Source: Microbulbifer agarilyticus | GTDB lineage: Bacteria; Pseudomonadota; Gammaproteobacteria; Pseudomonadales; Cellvibrionaceae | DNA: 64,000 nt | Assembly: GCF_001999945.1 (NCBI RefSeq) | Contig: NZ_CP019650.1 | Span: forward strand, 310,001 to 374,000 | Direction of reading: 5' to 3' | Part shown: positions 51,212 through 60,108 of the stretch, one piece after another | How the letters are laid out: every line of letters begins with the position of its first letter | Numbering within the stretch: position 1 is the stretch's first letter | Position numbers and translations under genes: made by a program | The notes under the pieces: generated by a model | The model's input: only the letters and a program-made list of their open reading frames with translations | Databases searched by the model: none | What the model was told of the DNA's origin: nothing

Positions 51212-54200
51212 ATGAAACGTCTGGCCAATTTCTTTTCAAATAAATGGGTGCTCGGCCTGATTGGGCTGAGCGCACTTTCACTGTTGATCTGGTTCGGTGC
51301 AGGGTACATCAAGTTCGGTAGTGATAATGCAACCCTATCCAAGGGGCTGCGCCTGGTGATCATTGTATTTTTGTTTACCATTTGGGTTGTGTGGAACTTA
51401 GCGCAATGGCTTGTTGAGCGCCGACAGAACCAAGCGCTGATTGAGAGTATTGAATCTTCAAGAGAAGACCCGGCCAAAGATCCCGATCAAGCACGTAGTG
51501 AGGAAGAACTACATGCACTATCGGACCGTTTTCGCGACGCGATGAAAGTGTTGCGCAAAGCTCGCTTTCACTCAGAGCGAGGGCAGGTCTCACTTTACCA
51601 GTTACCCTGGTACATCATTATCGGTCCTCCCGGGTCGGGAAAAACTACTGCGCTTGCTAACTCTGGTTTGGAATTTCCGCTGGAGAAGAGTCATGGGAAA
51701 GAGGCACTCGGTGGCGTGGGAGGTACTCGAAACTGTGATTGGTGGTTTACCAATGATGCGGTAATGATTGATACGGCAGGTCGGTACACGACACAAGATA
51801 GCCACCGCGTGCATGATAATAGTGCCTGGAAGGCGTTTCTCTCACTGCTACAGAAATACCGCCGCCGGCGTCCCATCAATGGTGTGCTTGTGGCCATCAG
51901 CCTGCAAGACTTGATGGTGCAGTCGACCGAACAGCGTATGCATCAGGCGAAAACTATCCGCGCACGGGTGAACGAACTGCAGCAACAGCTGGGTATTCGT
52001 TTTCCGATTTACCTCACTTTCACCAAGTGCGACCTTGTTGCAGGGTTCAGTGAGTTTTTTGATAACCTTTCGCAAGCCGAGCGCGAGCAAGTCTGGGGAA
52101 TCAGCTTTCCCGAAGAAAGTAGCCCTGGTGATGGAGCCCCATTGGATGAATTCGCTGGCGAGTTCAGATCGTTGATCGGCCGCCTCAACCAACGTGTTCT
52201 GTGGCGAGTTAACCAAGAGCGAAATATCGAAAAACGCGCTTTACTGCAAGGTTTTCCGGCGCGTATGGAGAGCCTACAAAACGTTCTTTCCGATTTCCTG
52301 CGTCAGGCATTTAGTTCGAATCGCTACGATACTGTGCCATTGCTGCGAGGCATCTATTTTAGTAGTGGCACGCAAGAGGGTAGTCCGATCGATCGCATGA
52401 TGGCGTCGGTGAGCGCGGACTTCAATCTAGAGCGCGAGGTCGCTCCGAAATTCCAGGGAGCCGGTAAAAGTTATTTTCTGAATCGATTGCTAAAAGACGT
52501 GGTATTTCCTGAAGCTGAGTTGGTCGGAGTAAATCGAAAACTTGAACGCGTGACCCGTTGGTTACGCAGCGCTGTATATGCCGCTTCAGCTGCAGTTTTT
52601 GTCGGCGCAATCTTCTTATGGACGGGAAGCCTTGCCCAGAACAAACTGTACATGGGAGAAGTCGCGGACAACATTCGAGACTTTGAAATGCTCCAGTCAG
52701 AATTGCTTGGACGACCCGTCTCGCCGATAGTGACCCTACCCCAGCTGGATCATTTGTACACTGCAGCACAGGTTTACCAGAAAGAAGAGCATCCCTGGTT
52801 AAATAATCTGGGCCTCTATGATGATCGAGTAGATCGGGCGGCGGACGCGCTGTATCGAGAGCAATTGAACACGCTATTCCTACCTGCTCTACAAACGACA
52901 ATTGAGCGCGATCTTGTGCAAATGGGTAGTGCTGACCCAGCTCTGGTCTCCACCCTAAAAACTTATCTCATGCTCTTCGACGATGAAAAGCGAGATCTCG
53001 ATGTGCTACAGACATATTTTGAGGAGGTGTGGACAAAACAACTGAGTGGACAGGCGATAAAGCAGGAGTCATTGCGCGGACATTTACACCGTCTCCTGAC
53101 CGGTCCTATGCCTACAGGTCGTATGCCAGATGACCGGGTAGTTGCCGGTGCACGTCAACAATTGCGTCGCATACCAGTGCCTCAGCGTCTCTATGGACAA
53201 CTAAAGCGCAGTGAAATTGGCCAGACCTATATTGATTTGTATAGTGATGTGGGTGGCGATACGCAACAGCTTTTCGGTATCGACTCAACCAGCGCGCGCT
53301 TTCAGATTCCGTACTTGTACACCAAAGCAGGATACAAGGAGCTCGATTTCGGCGCAGACTCAGAACTACTGCAGAAACTCGCGCAGGAGCGCTGGATTTA
53401 TGGAAATGGCGTTGATGGTGAAGACTTCAGCGAGGCCGATAGAGACAAGCTGGGTGACGAAGTCAAACGTATATATCTTGCGGAGTATCAGCAGCGTTGG
53501 CGGAATTTTCTCGACGGATTTTCACTGACCCGTTTTAGCTCAACGACGGATGCACTCACGGTGCTATCGAAACTGGCAGACCCGGTGTATTCCCCATTAC
53601 TTGCTATCGCTGAAATCACGTCAGACAACACCCAATTGACCCAACGCCCTGCAGTGCCGCTGGATGCGAAAGGTGTTCCCTTACCAGTTTCAAGTACCAC
53701 GCGACGCTTGGGAGCAGCCGCTGTGGCGGGCGCTACAAACGCGCTTACAAACCAGTACACGCCAAACCTCGTCGACGTTCGTTTCGAAGAGTTACATCGC
53801 TTGACTAAGAGCGAGAAGGGGCGGCCCGCACGCGTACAGGAATATCTTATCGCTATAGCACAGGTGCATGACTACCTTACGGAAATCGATGGCGGTGTTG
53901 ATGCGAGCGAAGCTGCGTTCAATAAAGCCAAGGCACGCTTTTCCGGCGCCAGTGATGCGATCAAGCAGTTGCATATCAAGGCCAGCAAGGCTCCTGCACC
54001 TTTCGACAACTGGTTGAAGCAGGTCGCGGACAACAGTTGGGCATTGGTCATGGCGAAAGCAAAAGGCCATGTGGACAGAGCCTGGCGAGAACAAGTATAT
54101 AGCGTCTTCAGCCGGAGCCTGGCTAACCGATTCCCACTACAGAGCCGTAGTGAGCTGGAAGCTCCGGTAATGCTATTCAATGAATACTTTAAGCCCGGGG

Positions 54201-54754
54201 GGGTGGAGCAGCAGTTTGTAAACGAATACTTGAAGCCATTCATCGATACGCGTAGCTGGAAGCCTCGATCATTGGAAGGACGCAGTCTTGGAATTTCATC
54301 AAGCTCACTGACGCAATTGCAGCGCGCCGAAATCATCCGCAAGACGCTCTTTGCTCAAGGGGAAGAAGCGGGTTATGGCTTCCGTATAGAACCCACAAAG
54401 CTAGATTCTGGTGTACGGTTGTTCACGCTCGAGCTGGGAAGTCAGCGTGTGCCATATTCCCATGGCCCCCGTACCACAAGTAATCTAGATTGGCGCGGCG
54501 GCCAGTCCAATCGGGCGCGCATCATTTTTGAAGACCTTAACCAGACGGTGCATCGCCAGCATTTTGAAGGTGATTGGGCCTGGTATCGCTTACTAGGTAA
54601 TACGGAAATGCAGCGTGGGCGCAGTAATAACGAATATCTACTTACATTCCGCGAAGAGGGCCGTTCCGCGCAGTTTCGCGTTCGTTCTTCCAGCGCTTAT
54701 AACCCGTTCGATTGGAACCTGTTGGCAGCATATCGCTGTCCGCAAGTCTTATAG
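51212..54754 (+). CDS. tssM: T6SS membrane complex protein TssM (IcmF type)
   Basis: 1180 residues, the largest subunit of the inner-membrane complex. Two N-terminal membrane helices (about residues 12-32 and 45-66) precede the cytoplasmic GTPase-like domain with an intact Walker A, IIGPPGSGKTTALANSG (near residue 138), and a G3-like MIDTAGRY; a third membrane helix lies near residue 455 (AVYAASAAVFVGAIFLWTG). The long periplasmic part ends in the TssJ-binding beta domain. The Walker motif is degenerate in some T6SS; here it is complete. Preceded by a GGGGCTGG stretch. Followed by tagF. Confidence 0.95.
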   Translation: MKRLANFFSNKWVLGLIGLSALSLLIWFGAGYIKFGSDNATLSKGLRLVIIVFLFTIWVVWNLAQWLVERRQNQALIESIESSREDPAKDPDQARSEEELHALSDRFRDAMKVLRKARFHSERGQVSLYQLPWYIIIGPPGSGKTTALANSGLEFPLEKSHGKEALGGVGGTRNCDWWFTNDAVMIDTAGRYTTQDSHRVHDNSAWKAFLSLLQKYRRRRPINGVLVAISLQDLMVQSTEQRMHQAKTIRARVNELQQQLGIRFPIYLTFTKCDLVAGFSEFFDNLSQAEREQVWGISFPEESSPGDGAPLDEFAGEFRSLIGRLNQRVLWRVNQERNIEKRALLQGFPARMESLQNVLSDFLRQAFSSNRYDTVPLLRGIYFSSGTQEGSPIDRMMASVSADFNLEREVAPKFQGAGKSYFLNRLLKDVVFPEAELVGVNRKLERVTRWLRSAVYAASAAVFVGAIFLWTGSLAQNKLYMGEVADNIRDFEMLQSELLGRPVSPIVTLPQLDHLYTAAQVYQKEEHPWLNNLGLYDDRVDRAADALYREQLNTLFLPALQTTIERDLVQMGSADPALVSTLKTYLMLFDDEKRDLDVLQTYFEEVWTKQLSGQAIKQESLRGHLHRLLTGPMPTGRMPDDRVVAGARQQLRRIPVPQRLYGQLKRSEIGQTYIDLYSDVGGDTQQLFGIDSTSARFQIPYLYTKAGYKELDFGADSELLQKLAQERWIYGNGVDGEDFSEADRDKLGDEVKRIYLAEYQQRWRNFLDGFSLTRFSSTTDALTVLSKLADPVYSPLLAIAEITSDNTQLTQRPAVPLDAKGVPLPVSSTTRRLGAAAVAGATNALTNQYTPNLVDVRFEELHRLTKSEKGRPARVQEYLIAIAQVHDYLTEIDGGVDASEAAFNKAKARFSGASDAIKQLHIKASKAPAPFDNWLKQVADNSWALVMAKAKGHVDRAWREQVYSVFSRSLANRFPLQSRSELEAPVMLFNEYFKPGGVEQQFVNEYLKPFIDTRSWKPRSLEGRSLGISSSSLTQLQRAEIIRKTLFAQGEEAGYGFRIEPTKLDSGVRLFTLELGSQRVPYSHGPRTTSNLDWRGGQSNRARIIFEDLNQTVHRQHFEGDWAWYRLLGNTEMQRGRSNNEYLLTFREEGRSAQFRVRSSSAYNPFDWNLLAAYRCPQVL

Positions 54755-54764
54755 CTAGCGGTAA

Positions 54765-55436
54765 ATGCTGATGTACACCAACGGTATATTTGGAAAGCTG
54801 CCCGCACATGGGGATTTTGTTCAGCGAAATTTCCCGGGTAGCTTCCTTACACCCTGGGATGAGTGGCTCCAACGAGCGGTGCACGGGGCTAGAGAAATGA
54901 TTGGTGAAGGGTGGCTGGATTATTACCTGACCAGTCCGATTTGGCGCTTCGCATTTTCACCAGGGGTTTTGGATGAGCAGGGCTGGGCAGGTGTTCTTGT
55001 ACCGAGTGTGGATAGTGTAGGGCGCTATTACCCACTCACCTTTGCCGCGTCGCAACCAGAAGACGTGAATATCTTTTCCGTGATGGCGAACCAAAAAACT
55101 TGGTACGAAGAACTATCCGATCTTGCGATACAAACGCTAGAGAACATGCTTCTAGTGGACCAAGTTCTAGGAAAATTTCCCGCCGCAACGGCTGGCGGCG
55201 CTGCTGAGATTTCCGGTAGCTGTCAGGACGGACTCATAACCGTTAATGGCGCTAAGGAAATAGAACACAGTTATCCGTTCTTGGTTGAAAAAATGCTTAA
55301 CGGTAATGCGGGCAGCCACAGTCTATGGTGGTGTTCAGGTTCCGAATTTCTCCCGCCGACTACTATGCTGTGTAGTTCTTTACCAGATCCATCGGTCTAT
55401 TGTGCCATGTTGGGAGCAGGCCATCGCAGCTGGTAG
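54765..55436 (+). CDS. tagF: T6SS-associated protein TagF
   Basis: 223 residues. The ImpM/TagF signature is at the start: YTNGIFGKLPAHGDFVQRNF, then PWDEWLQRAVHGAREMIGEGWLDYYL, SPIWRFAFSPGVLDEQGWAGVLVPSVDSVGRYYPLT (split here for reading) and LWWCSGSEFLPPTTMLC. In Pseudomonas and Agrobacterium TagF is a post-translational repressor that binds the FHA protein. In some species it is fused to PppA; here the two genes lie at opposite parts of the locus. ATG 54765 is used, ATG 54771 is possible. Last gene before the AT-rich gap. Confidence 0.9.
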   Translation: MLMYTNGIFGKLPAHGDFVQRNFPGSFLTPWDEWLQRAVHGAREMIGEGWLDYYLTSPIWRFAFSPGVLDEQGWAGVLVPSVDSVGRYYPLTFAASQPEDVNIFSVMANQKTWYEELSDLAIQTLENMLLVDQVLGKFPAATAGGAAEISGSCQDGLITVNGAKEIEHSYPFLVEKMLNGNAGSHSLWWCSGSEFLPPTTMLCSSLPDPSVYCAMLGAGHRSW

Positions 55437-55651
55437 TGCATTGGGTTAGCCTAGCTGACGACACAAATGAAAATTGACCGCCGTACTGCTTGGGTTTTTT
55501 GCCAAAAAACTCGCTTCATTTCTGCTTCATTTTTAACTTAGTTGGTATGTCCGTGCCAATAAAAATAACGAATTACAAGTATTAGTGATGTAAGAGATCT
55601 TTTTTGATCAGTTTATTTCGATAAAATATTGTATCTACGCGAAGATTAATC

Positions 55652-55665
55652 GGTACAAATGTACC
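55652..55665. promoter_or_regulatory. Palindrome in the AT-rich leader, possible operator
   Basis: GGTACA-AA-TGTACC, perfect six-base half sites. It lies between weak -35 and -10 like sequences. I know no named regulator for it. Confidence 0.3.
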
Positions 55666-55726
55666 TGTTATATGCGGCGAAATTGGAATGTTGGTTTATT
55701 CGAAATGCGCCAGTTGTATTGTCATC

Positions 55727-55758
55727 TAACCCCCAATGGATGGTGGGGTTATATTTTT
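55727..55758 (+). terminator. Terminator-like hairpin just before the ribosome site of the next gene
   Basis: TAACCCC (55727-55733) pairs with GGGGTTA (55745-55751), followed by TATTTTT. The next gene's AGGGAAG and ATG follow directly at 55759-55771. It could be an attenuator in the leader or a termination point for tssJ-tagF transcripts. Confidence 0.5.
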
Positions 55759-55768
55759 AGGGAAGAAA

Positions 55769-56614
55769 ATGTCTGTGAGAGGTTTTCGTGTCGTATTTAC
55801 CGGGAATCTTTGTGACGGAATAAGCCGGCGAGAGGGTATCTCGCGTCTGTCGAAAATGCTCGGTCTCGAATTCGACGACATTAATCGCTTGCTCTCCGCC
55901 CACAATCCGACAGTGAAGCGCTTTGGAATGAAAGGTGAAGCAGATCGTCTTGTGAAGCTATTTAGAGCTGCGGGTTGGAGTGCAGAAGTTATTCAATCAT
56001 CCAGCGGATCGACATGCGTAACTTCAGAGGATCAGACACCGCAGTACACCGATTCAACGAAGGTAGTAAAAAACGAAACAAGTCAGATAGCAGCAAGTGA
56101 CGGCAGCTGTAGCCTGAAGGTTCCTTTTCCGTGGCAACGTCTATGTGGTCTAAACCGACGGGCAATGATTCAGGTAGGCAACTTGAATGAAAATACATTC
56201 CATGTGGTTTTATCGCAGCCGGTACAGAGTATTGATTCATCTGCCGCATTGGAAAATTACTGCTGCCGTCAGTTAAGGCAGTGTGTTGAACAAGTTCATT
56301 GCGGAGAAATCAGGCGCGCGGTCACATCGCTACGGCGGGCGGGTTTCAAGGGGTTTGTTGGGGAACTGGCTGCTGAAATTGACCAGGTCAGAGTTAGGTA
56401 CCTGGTCGCCTGCAATAGTGAAGGCGGGCGAGTATTTACGCAGATTGCTTGGTGTGAATCCGAGGACTTCGATAGAAATCGTGAACGGCTCCTTGGCGTT
56501 GTCTCAAGCCTGGATGTCGTCAATACGCAAGCGCCGCGTGATGTGAATCTGCGGCCTATGTCGCGGCCTACATCTCGGACCGTATTGCAACATAGGCGCC
56601 GTATGCGGGCCTGA
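55769..56614 (+). CDS. Unrecognised T6SS-locus protein with possible DcrB/DUF1795-like C-terminal domain
   Basis: 281 residues from ATG 55769, which has AGGGAAG at 55759-55765; an ATG at 55736 lies inside the hairpin and has no ribosome site. I do not recognise the gene with certainty. Residues about 4-75 (GFRVVFTGNLCDGISRREG ... RLVKLFRAAGWSAEV) look like a small alpha/beta domain seen at the start of some uncharacterised proteins, with a Lys/Arg-Phe-Gly turn. Residues about 80-110 are polar and probably disordered. Residues about 115-265 (VPFPWQRLCGLNRRAMIQVGN, FHVVLSQP, RYLVACNSEGGRVFTQIAW) are reminiscent of DcrB/DUF1795-type folds, the group that includes the Eag chaperones of T6SS effectors. 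No signal peptide. The tail is very basic (RTVLQHRRRMRA). Function unknown; a T6SS accessory role is inferred from position. Confidence 0.7.
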   Translation: MSVRGFRVVFTGNLCDGISRREGISRLSKMLGLEFDDINRLLSAHNPTVKRFGMKGEADRLVKLFRAAGWSAEVIQSSSGSTCVTSEDQTPQYTDSTKVVKNETSQIAASDGSCSLKVPFPWQRLCGLNRRAMIQVGNLNENTFHVVLSQPVQSIDSSAALENYCCRQLRQCVEQVHCGEIRRAVTSLRRAGFKGFVGELAAEIDQVRVRYLVACNSEGGRVFTQIAWCESEDFDRNRERLLGVVSSLDVVNTQAPRDVNLRPMSRPTSRTVLQHRRRMRA

Positions 56615-56682
56615 CCTGTCAATAATCGATAGTGCGCTGCTTTGCAGAGATGCAGCGATAAAGACTAGAAAAAGGAATTTCT

Positions 56683-57966
56683 ATGGCCTTTGCCAGCGTG
56701 GTTGATGTTGATGCCCTACTACACGATGTAGCGGGAGATAGTGCTCAAGGAGAGGATATCCGTAACGATCGATCTCCTACATCTGACTATTACACAATCA
56801 AAGACGCGCGCAATAATGCCCGTGCCGCCGAGCGCTCGGCCATGTTTGATGAAAGCGATATCGATTTGCTTGCACCCTGGCGCGATGTTGCGGCAACCGC
56901 CGAAAAGATCCTGCGTCAAAAAAGCAAAGATCTAGAAGTGGCAAGCTGGTATGCAGAGGCACTAATTCGTCTCCATGGCTTTGCTGGCTTGCGCGATGGA
57001 ATTTTATTGATCAATGGCCTGATTGAGAAATTCTGGGAAGGTCTGTATCCAGAGCCAGACGAAGATGGCATGGAAACAAAAGTCGCCCCGCTTACCGGTC
57101 TAAATGGCGATGGCGCGGACGGCACCTTGCTTTTGCCGATTAGAAGCGCGGAAATTACTCCTCACGGGGATTATGGTGGATTTTCATTCTTCCAATACCA
57201 ACAGGCCCGGGACGCAGACAAGATTGCAGATCCAGATGGAAAATCTGCGAGGATAGAAACCTTAGGCTACGATATCGGCGAGTTTGAACAGTGTTCAAAT
57301 AGTGCCGCTCCGCAATGGGCAGACGACCTGGTGGGCACTCTTGAGGAGGCCCTGTCAACCTATAAGAAAATCAATGAGACGTTGCGAGAGCGCTGTGGAC
57401 ATGATGCACCACCTTTCTCGAATATAACCAGTCTCCTGGACGAAGTCTTACGCACAACCCGTTTTATTTATAGTGTGCAGCTTGAGTCGCTGAGTTCGGA
57501 TCCTGAGGTGACAGAAACCTCGGCGGGTGACGACGTGCAAGAGCCAGGAATGCAGCAAGTCGCCGCGATGATGCAGCAAGTATCTGTGCCCAGCGGTGCT
57601 ATCACTTCACGTGAAGAGGCTTTGGTGCTACTGGAAAAAGCAGCGCGCTATTTCCGCACTTATGAGCCCCATACACCGTTGGCGCCAGGTCTTGAGAGGT
57701 TAATCAGCTGGGGCCGAATGACGGTTGCAGAACTGATGACGGAATTGTTGCCCGACGACCAAGCCCGAGCGATTTATTCGCAGTTGACAGGTGTTCTTCT
57801 GGATGGGAGCGACAGTCAGCGGTATGTAGCTCCCCCGAAGGTAAATGCATCCAGTCCCTCCCAGGCAGCCGAGTTATCGGCTGCGCCAATAGCCGACGAC
57901 AGTGACGGAGGCTGGTCGGATCAGCCGGAAACACCGTCCACCTCGTCCGCCGAACCCAGTTGGTAG
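56683..57966 (+). CDS. tssA: T6SS protein TssA
   Basis: 427 residues. The ImpA_N domain is plain: DLLAPWRDVAATAEKILRQ, VASWYAEALIRLHGFAGLRDG and LINGLIEKFWEGLYPEPDEDG. The C-terminal part has SREEALVLLEKAARYFRTYEPHTPLAPGLERL (in pieces), close to the short C-terminal type of TssA, and a Ser/Pro-rich tail. TssA starts sheath polymerisation at the baseplate and, in some systems, caps the growing end. Preceded by AAAGGAA. First of the tight tssA-B-C-C2-E-F-G group. Confidence 0.93.
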   Translation: MAFASVVDVDALLHDVAGDSAQGEDIRNDRSPTSDYYTIKDARNNARAAERSAMFDESDIDLLAPWRDVAATAEKILRQKSKDLEVASWYAEALIRLHGFAGLRDGILLINGLIEKFWEGLYPEPDEDGMETKVAPLTGLNGDGADGTLLLPIRSAEITPHGDYGGFSFFQYQQARDADKIADPDGKSARIETLGYDIGEFEQCSNSAAPQWADDLVGTLEEALSTYKKINETLRERCGHDAPPFSNITSLLDEVLRTTRFIYSVQLESLSSDPEVTETSAGDDVQEPGMQQVAAMMQQVSVPSGAITSREEALVLLEKAARYFRTYEPHTPLAPGLERLISWGRMTVAELMTELLPDDQARAIYSQLTGVLLDGSDSQRYVAPPKVNASSPSQAAELSAAPIADDSDGGWSDQPETPSTSSAEPSW

Positions 57967-58013
57967 ACCCAAGAAAATCATCACCATCCCCGAATTGAGG
58001 AAAGGAGAGCCCG

Positions 58014-58532
58014 ATGTCCGAGAGTATTCATAACAAACTGAAGCGTGTGCGTAAGCCGCGGGTACATATCACTTATGACGTGGAAACGAATGGTGCGGAG
58101 GTAAAAAAAGAGCTGCCTTTCGTGACAGGAGTGATGGGGGATTACTCCGGTGACAACACCGAAAATCGTCGTCCATTGAAAGAGCGAAAATTTGTTCAGA
58201 TCGACCGCGACAACTTCAATGATGTGATGACCAAGGTCAATCCAAAGCTCAATCTGCAAGTGGAAAATACGCTTGCAGATGACGGTAGCAAGATGGCCGT
58301 GGATCTTGATTTCAATCACATGGATGATTTCACTCCCGAACAAATTGTTGATCAGGTAGAACCGCTGAAGCAACTTCTTGAAGCTCGCAGTAAATTGCGC
58401 GATCTGTTGAGCAAGGCTGACCGCTCGGAAGAATTGGAGAAGGTGCTCGAGGATATTCTCAAGAGCACGGAAAATGTAAGTGCAATTTCGGAACAGTTAG
58501 GGCTTGGTGAAGATAAGGGAGAGGACGCGTAA
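58014..58532 (+). CDS. tssB: T6SS contractile sheath small subunit TssB (VipA)
   Basis: 172 residues. Signatures: [21 protein letters not shown] in pieces, [34 protein letters not shown] and [23 protein letters not shown]. TssB pairs with TssC to form the sheath that contracts to fire the Hcp tube. A strong AAGGAGA precedes ATG 58014, in keeping with the large amounts of sheath protein needed. Its TAA shares one base with the tssC ATG (TAATG). Confidence 0.96.
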   Translation: MSESIHNKLKRVRKPRVHITYDVETNGAEVKKELPFVTGVMGDYSGDNTENRRPLKERKFVQIDRDNFNDVMTKVNPKLNLQVENTLADDGSKMAVDLDFNHMDDFTPEQIVDQVEPLKQLLEARSKLRDLLSKADRSEELEKVLEDILKSTENVSAISEQLGLGEDKGEDA

Positions 58533-60019
58533 TGAGTACCGAAGTTGAAAATGTAGCGGAACAGGAAGCAGAAGAGCAGTCGGTTAACCTACTTGAACAG
58601 GCAATCAGCGCGACCAAGCAGACCCAGCCCGATGAGGCGCAGGATTTGATTGCCAACCTGACCACTCAGGCGCTGCAGGGTACGTTGACTTGGGATCGTA
58701 ATTTGACCCAAACCATAAACAAGGCTGTCGAGGCAATCGACCAGGCAATGTCGCGTCAACTGTCCGCAATTTTGCACGACCAAAAGTTCCAGAAATTGGA
58801 GGGATCCTGGCGTGGACTAAACCACCTGGTTATGAATTCGGAAACCGGTGCGACGCTTAAAATTCGCATGATGAACCTCTCCAAGCGCGAGTTGTTCCGC
58901 GACCTGGACAAGGCGGTGGAGTTTGATCAGAGCCAGACCTTCAAGAAGATTTATGAGGAGGAGTTTGGTACCGCAGGTGGTGAGCCTTTTGGCTGCATGA
59001 TTGGTGATTTCGAATTCACCAGTCATCCGGAAGATATCGAGCTGCTCAGTAAGATGTCGAACGTCGCTGCAGCGGGGTTCTGCCCGTTTATCTCCGCTGC
59101 CGGTGCTGGCATGTTCGGCTTCAATGATTTTACCGAACTTTCCAAGCCCCGTGACCTTGGTGGTATCTTCGAATCTGGCGAGTATATCAAGTGGCGTAGC
59201 TTCCGCGACAGTGACGATTCTCGCTTCGTGACATTGGTTATGCCGCGTACACTTGCGCGGACCCCCTATGGTGCGAATACCAAGCCAGTGGAGTCATTCA
59301 ATTTTGAAGAGTTTGAAGTCGATGAGTCTGGTGTTTCCAAGCCCGCGGAGCACGATCAGTACTGCTGGATGAATGCCTCCTACGTCATGGGCACAACCAT
59401 GACTCAGGCATTTGCAGAGAACTCCTGGTGCACAGCCATTCGCGGTGCCGAAGGCGGCGGTAAAGTGGAAGGCCTCCCCACCCACGTCTTCAAAAGTGAT
59501 GACGGTGACCTCGATCAGAAGTGTCCCACTGAGATAGGGATTACTGATCGCCGTGAAGCAGAGCTCAGTGCACAGGGCTTTTTGCCCCTGTGTCACTATA
59601 AGAACACCGATTACTCTGTGTTCTTTGGTTCCCAAAGTGCGCAGAAACCTAAGGCATTTGATAATCCTGATGCGACTGCCAATGCATCTATCTCCGCGCG
59701 ATTGCCCTATCTGATGGCGACCTCCCGTATTGCGCATTATCTCAAGGTGATGGCACGGGATAAAGTGGGATCCTTTATGGAGGCCGGTGATTGCGAACGT
59801 TGGCTAAACAAGTGGATTTCGCAATACACCAATTCGAACCCTGAAGCGAGCGCGGAAATGAAGGCCAAGTATCCGCTCGCAGAAGCCCGTGTCGAGGTGA
59901 AGGAGATACCTGGACAGCCTGGCTGCTACAGTGCGGTGGCCTACCTTAAGCCGTGGCTGCAAATGGAAGAACTCACGACTTCCATGCGCATGGTTGCCAA
60001 TATTCCGTCCGCGGGTTAA
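58532..60019 (+). CDS. tssC: T6SS contractile sheath large subunit TssC (VipB)
   Basis: 495 residues. Conserved stretches: FQKLEGSWRGLNHLVMNSETG, GTAGGEPFGCMIGDFEF, PRTLARTPYGANTKPVESFNFEE (in pieces), NASYVMGTTMTQAFAENSWC, LSAQGFLPLCHYKNTDYSVFFG and ARVEVKEIPGQPGCYSAVAYLKPW (in pieces). This is a normal, complete sheath TssC. In this one chain the C-terminal regions that contact ClpV and the next ring are present. Overlaps tssB by one base; followed by a hairpin and a TssC paralogue. Confidence 0.96.
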   Translation: MSTEVENVAEQEAEEQSVNLLEQAISATKQTQPDEAQDLIANLTTQALQGTLTWDRNLTQTINKAVEAIDQAMSRQLSAILHDQKFQKLEGSWRGLNHLVMNSETGATLKIRMMNLSKRELFRDLDKAVEFDQSQTFKKIYEEEFGTAGGEPFGCMIGDFEFTSHPEDIELLSKMSNVAAAGFCPFISAAGAGMFGFNDFTELSKPRDLGGIFESGEYIKWRSFRDSDDSRFVTLVMPRTLARTPYGANTKPVESFNFEEFEVDESGVSKPAEHDQYCWMNASYVMGTTMTQAFAENSWCTAIRGAEGGGKVEGLPTHVFKSDDGDLDQKCPTEIGITDRREAELSAQGFLPLCHYKNTDYSVFFGSQSAQKPKAFDNPDATANASISARLPYLMATSRIAHYLKVMARDKVGSFMEAGDCERWLNKWISQYTNSNPEASAEMKAKYPLAEARVEVKEIPGQPGCYSAVAYLKPWLQMEELTTSMRMVANIPSAG

Positions 60020-60026
60020 GGGTTAT

Positions 60027-60044
60027 GGGGCCGGTAACGGCCCC
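60027..60044. repeat. GC stem with GTAA tetraloop between tssC and its paralogue
   Basis: GGGGCCG-GTAA-CGGCCCC, seven pairs closed by a GNRA-class tetraloop, seven bases after the tssC stop. No T-run follows. Placed to stabilise the 3' end of an abundant tssBC transcript or to lessen expression of the genes beyond. Confidence 0.6.
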
Positions 60045-60108
60045 AAACACTCTGCTCCGAGATTGCGCTCAATGCCATTTCTGACCCAAGGACTTCGGGA
60101 GTTCTATC

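Larger units (their letters stand above)
55437..55768. other. AT-rich non-coding leader region between tagF and the unrecognised gene
   Basis: No credible gene in 332 bases. It is far richer in A and T than the flanking genes. Three structures stand out: an AT inverted repeat GTTTTTT-GCC-AAAAAAC (55494-55510), a palindrome GGTACA-AA-TGTACC (55652-55665) and the hairpin TAACCCC/GGGGTTA (55727-55751). The region probably holds a promoter for the downstream genes; TTAATC (55646-55651) and TATATG (55670-55675) are the best weak pair, and the palindrome would lie between them. Confidence 0.6.

Noticed and set aside
55467..55541. A 24-codon frame (ATG to TAG) after tagF
   Set aside because: No Shine-Dalgarno sequence, no hydrophobic or toxin-like pattern, and it runs through the AT inverted repeat.
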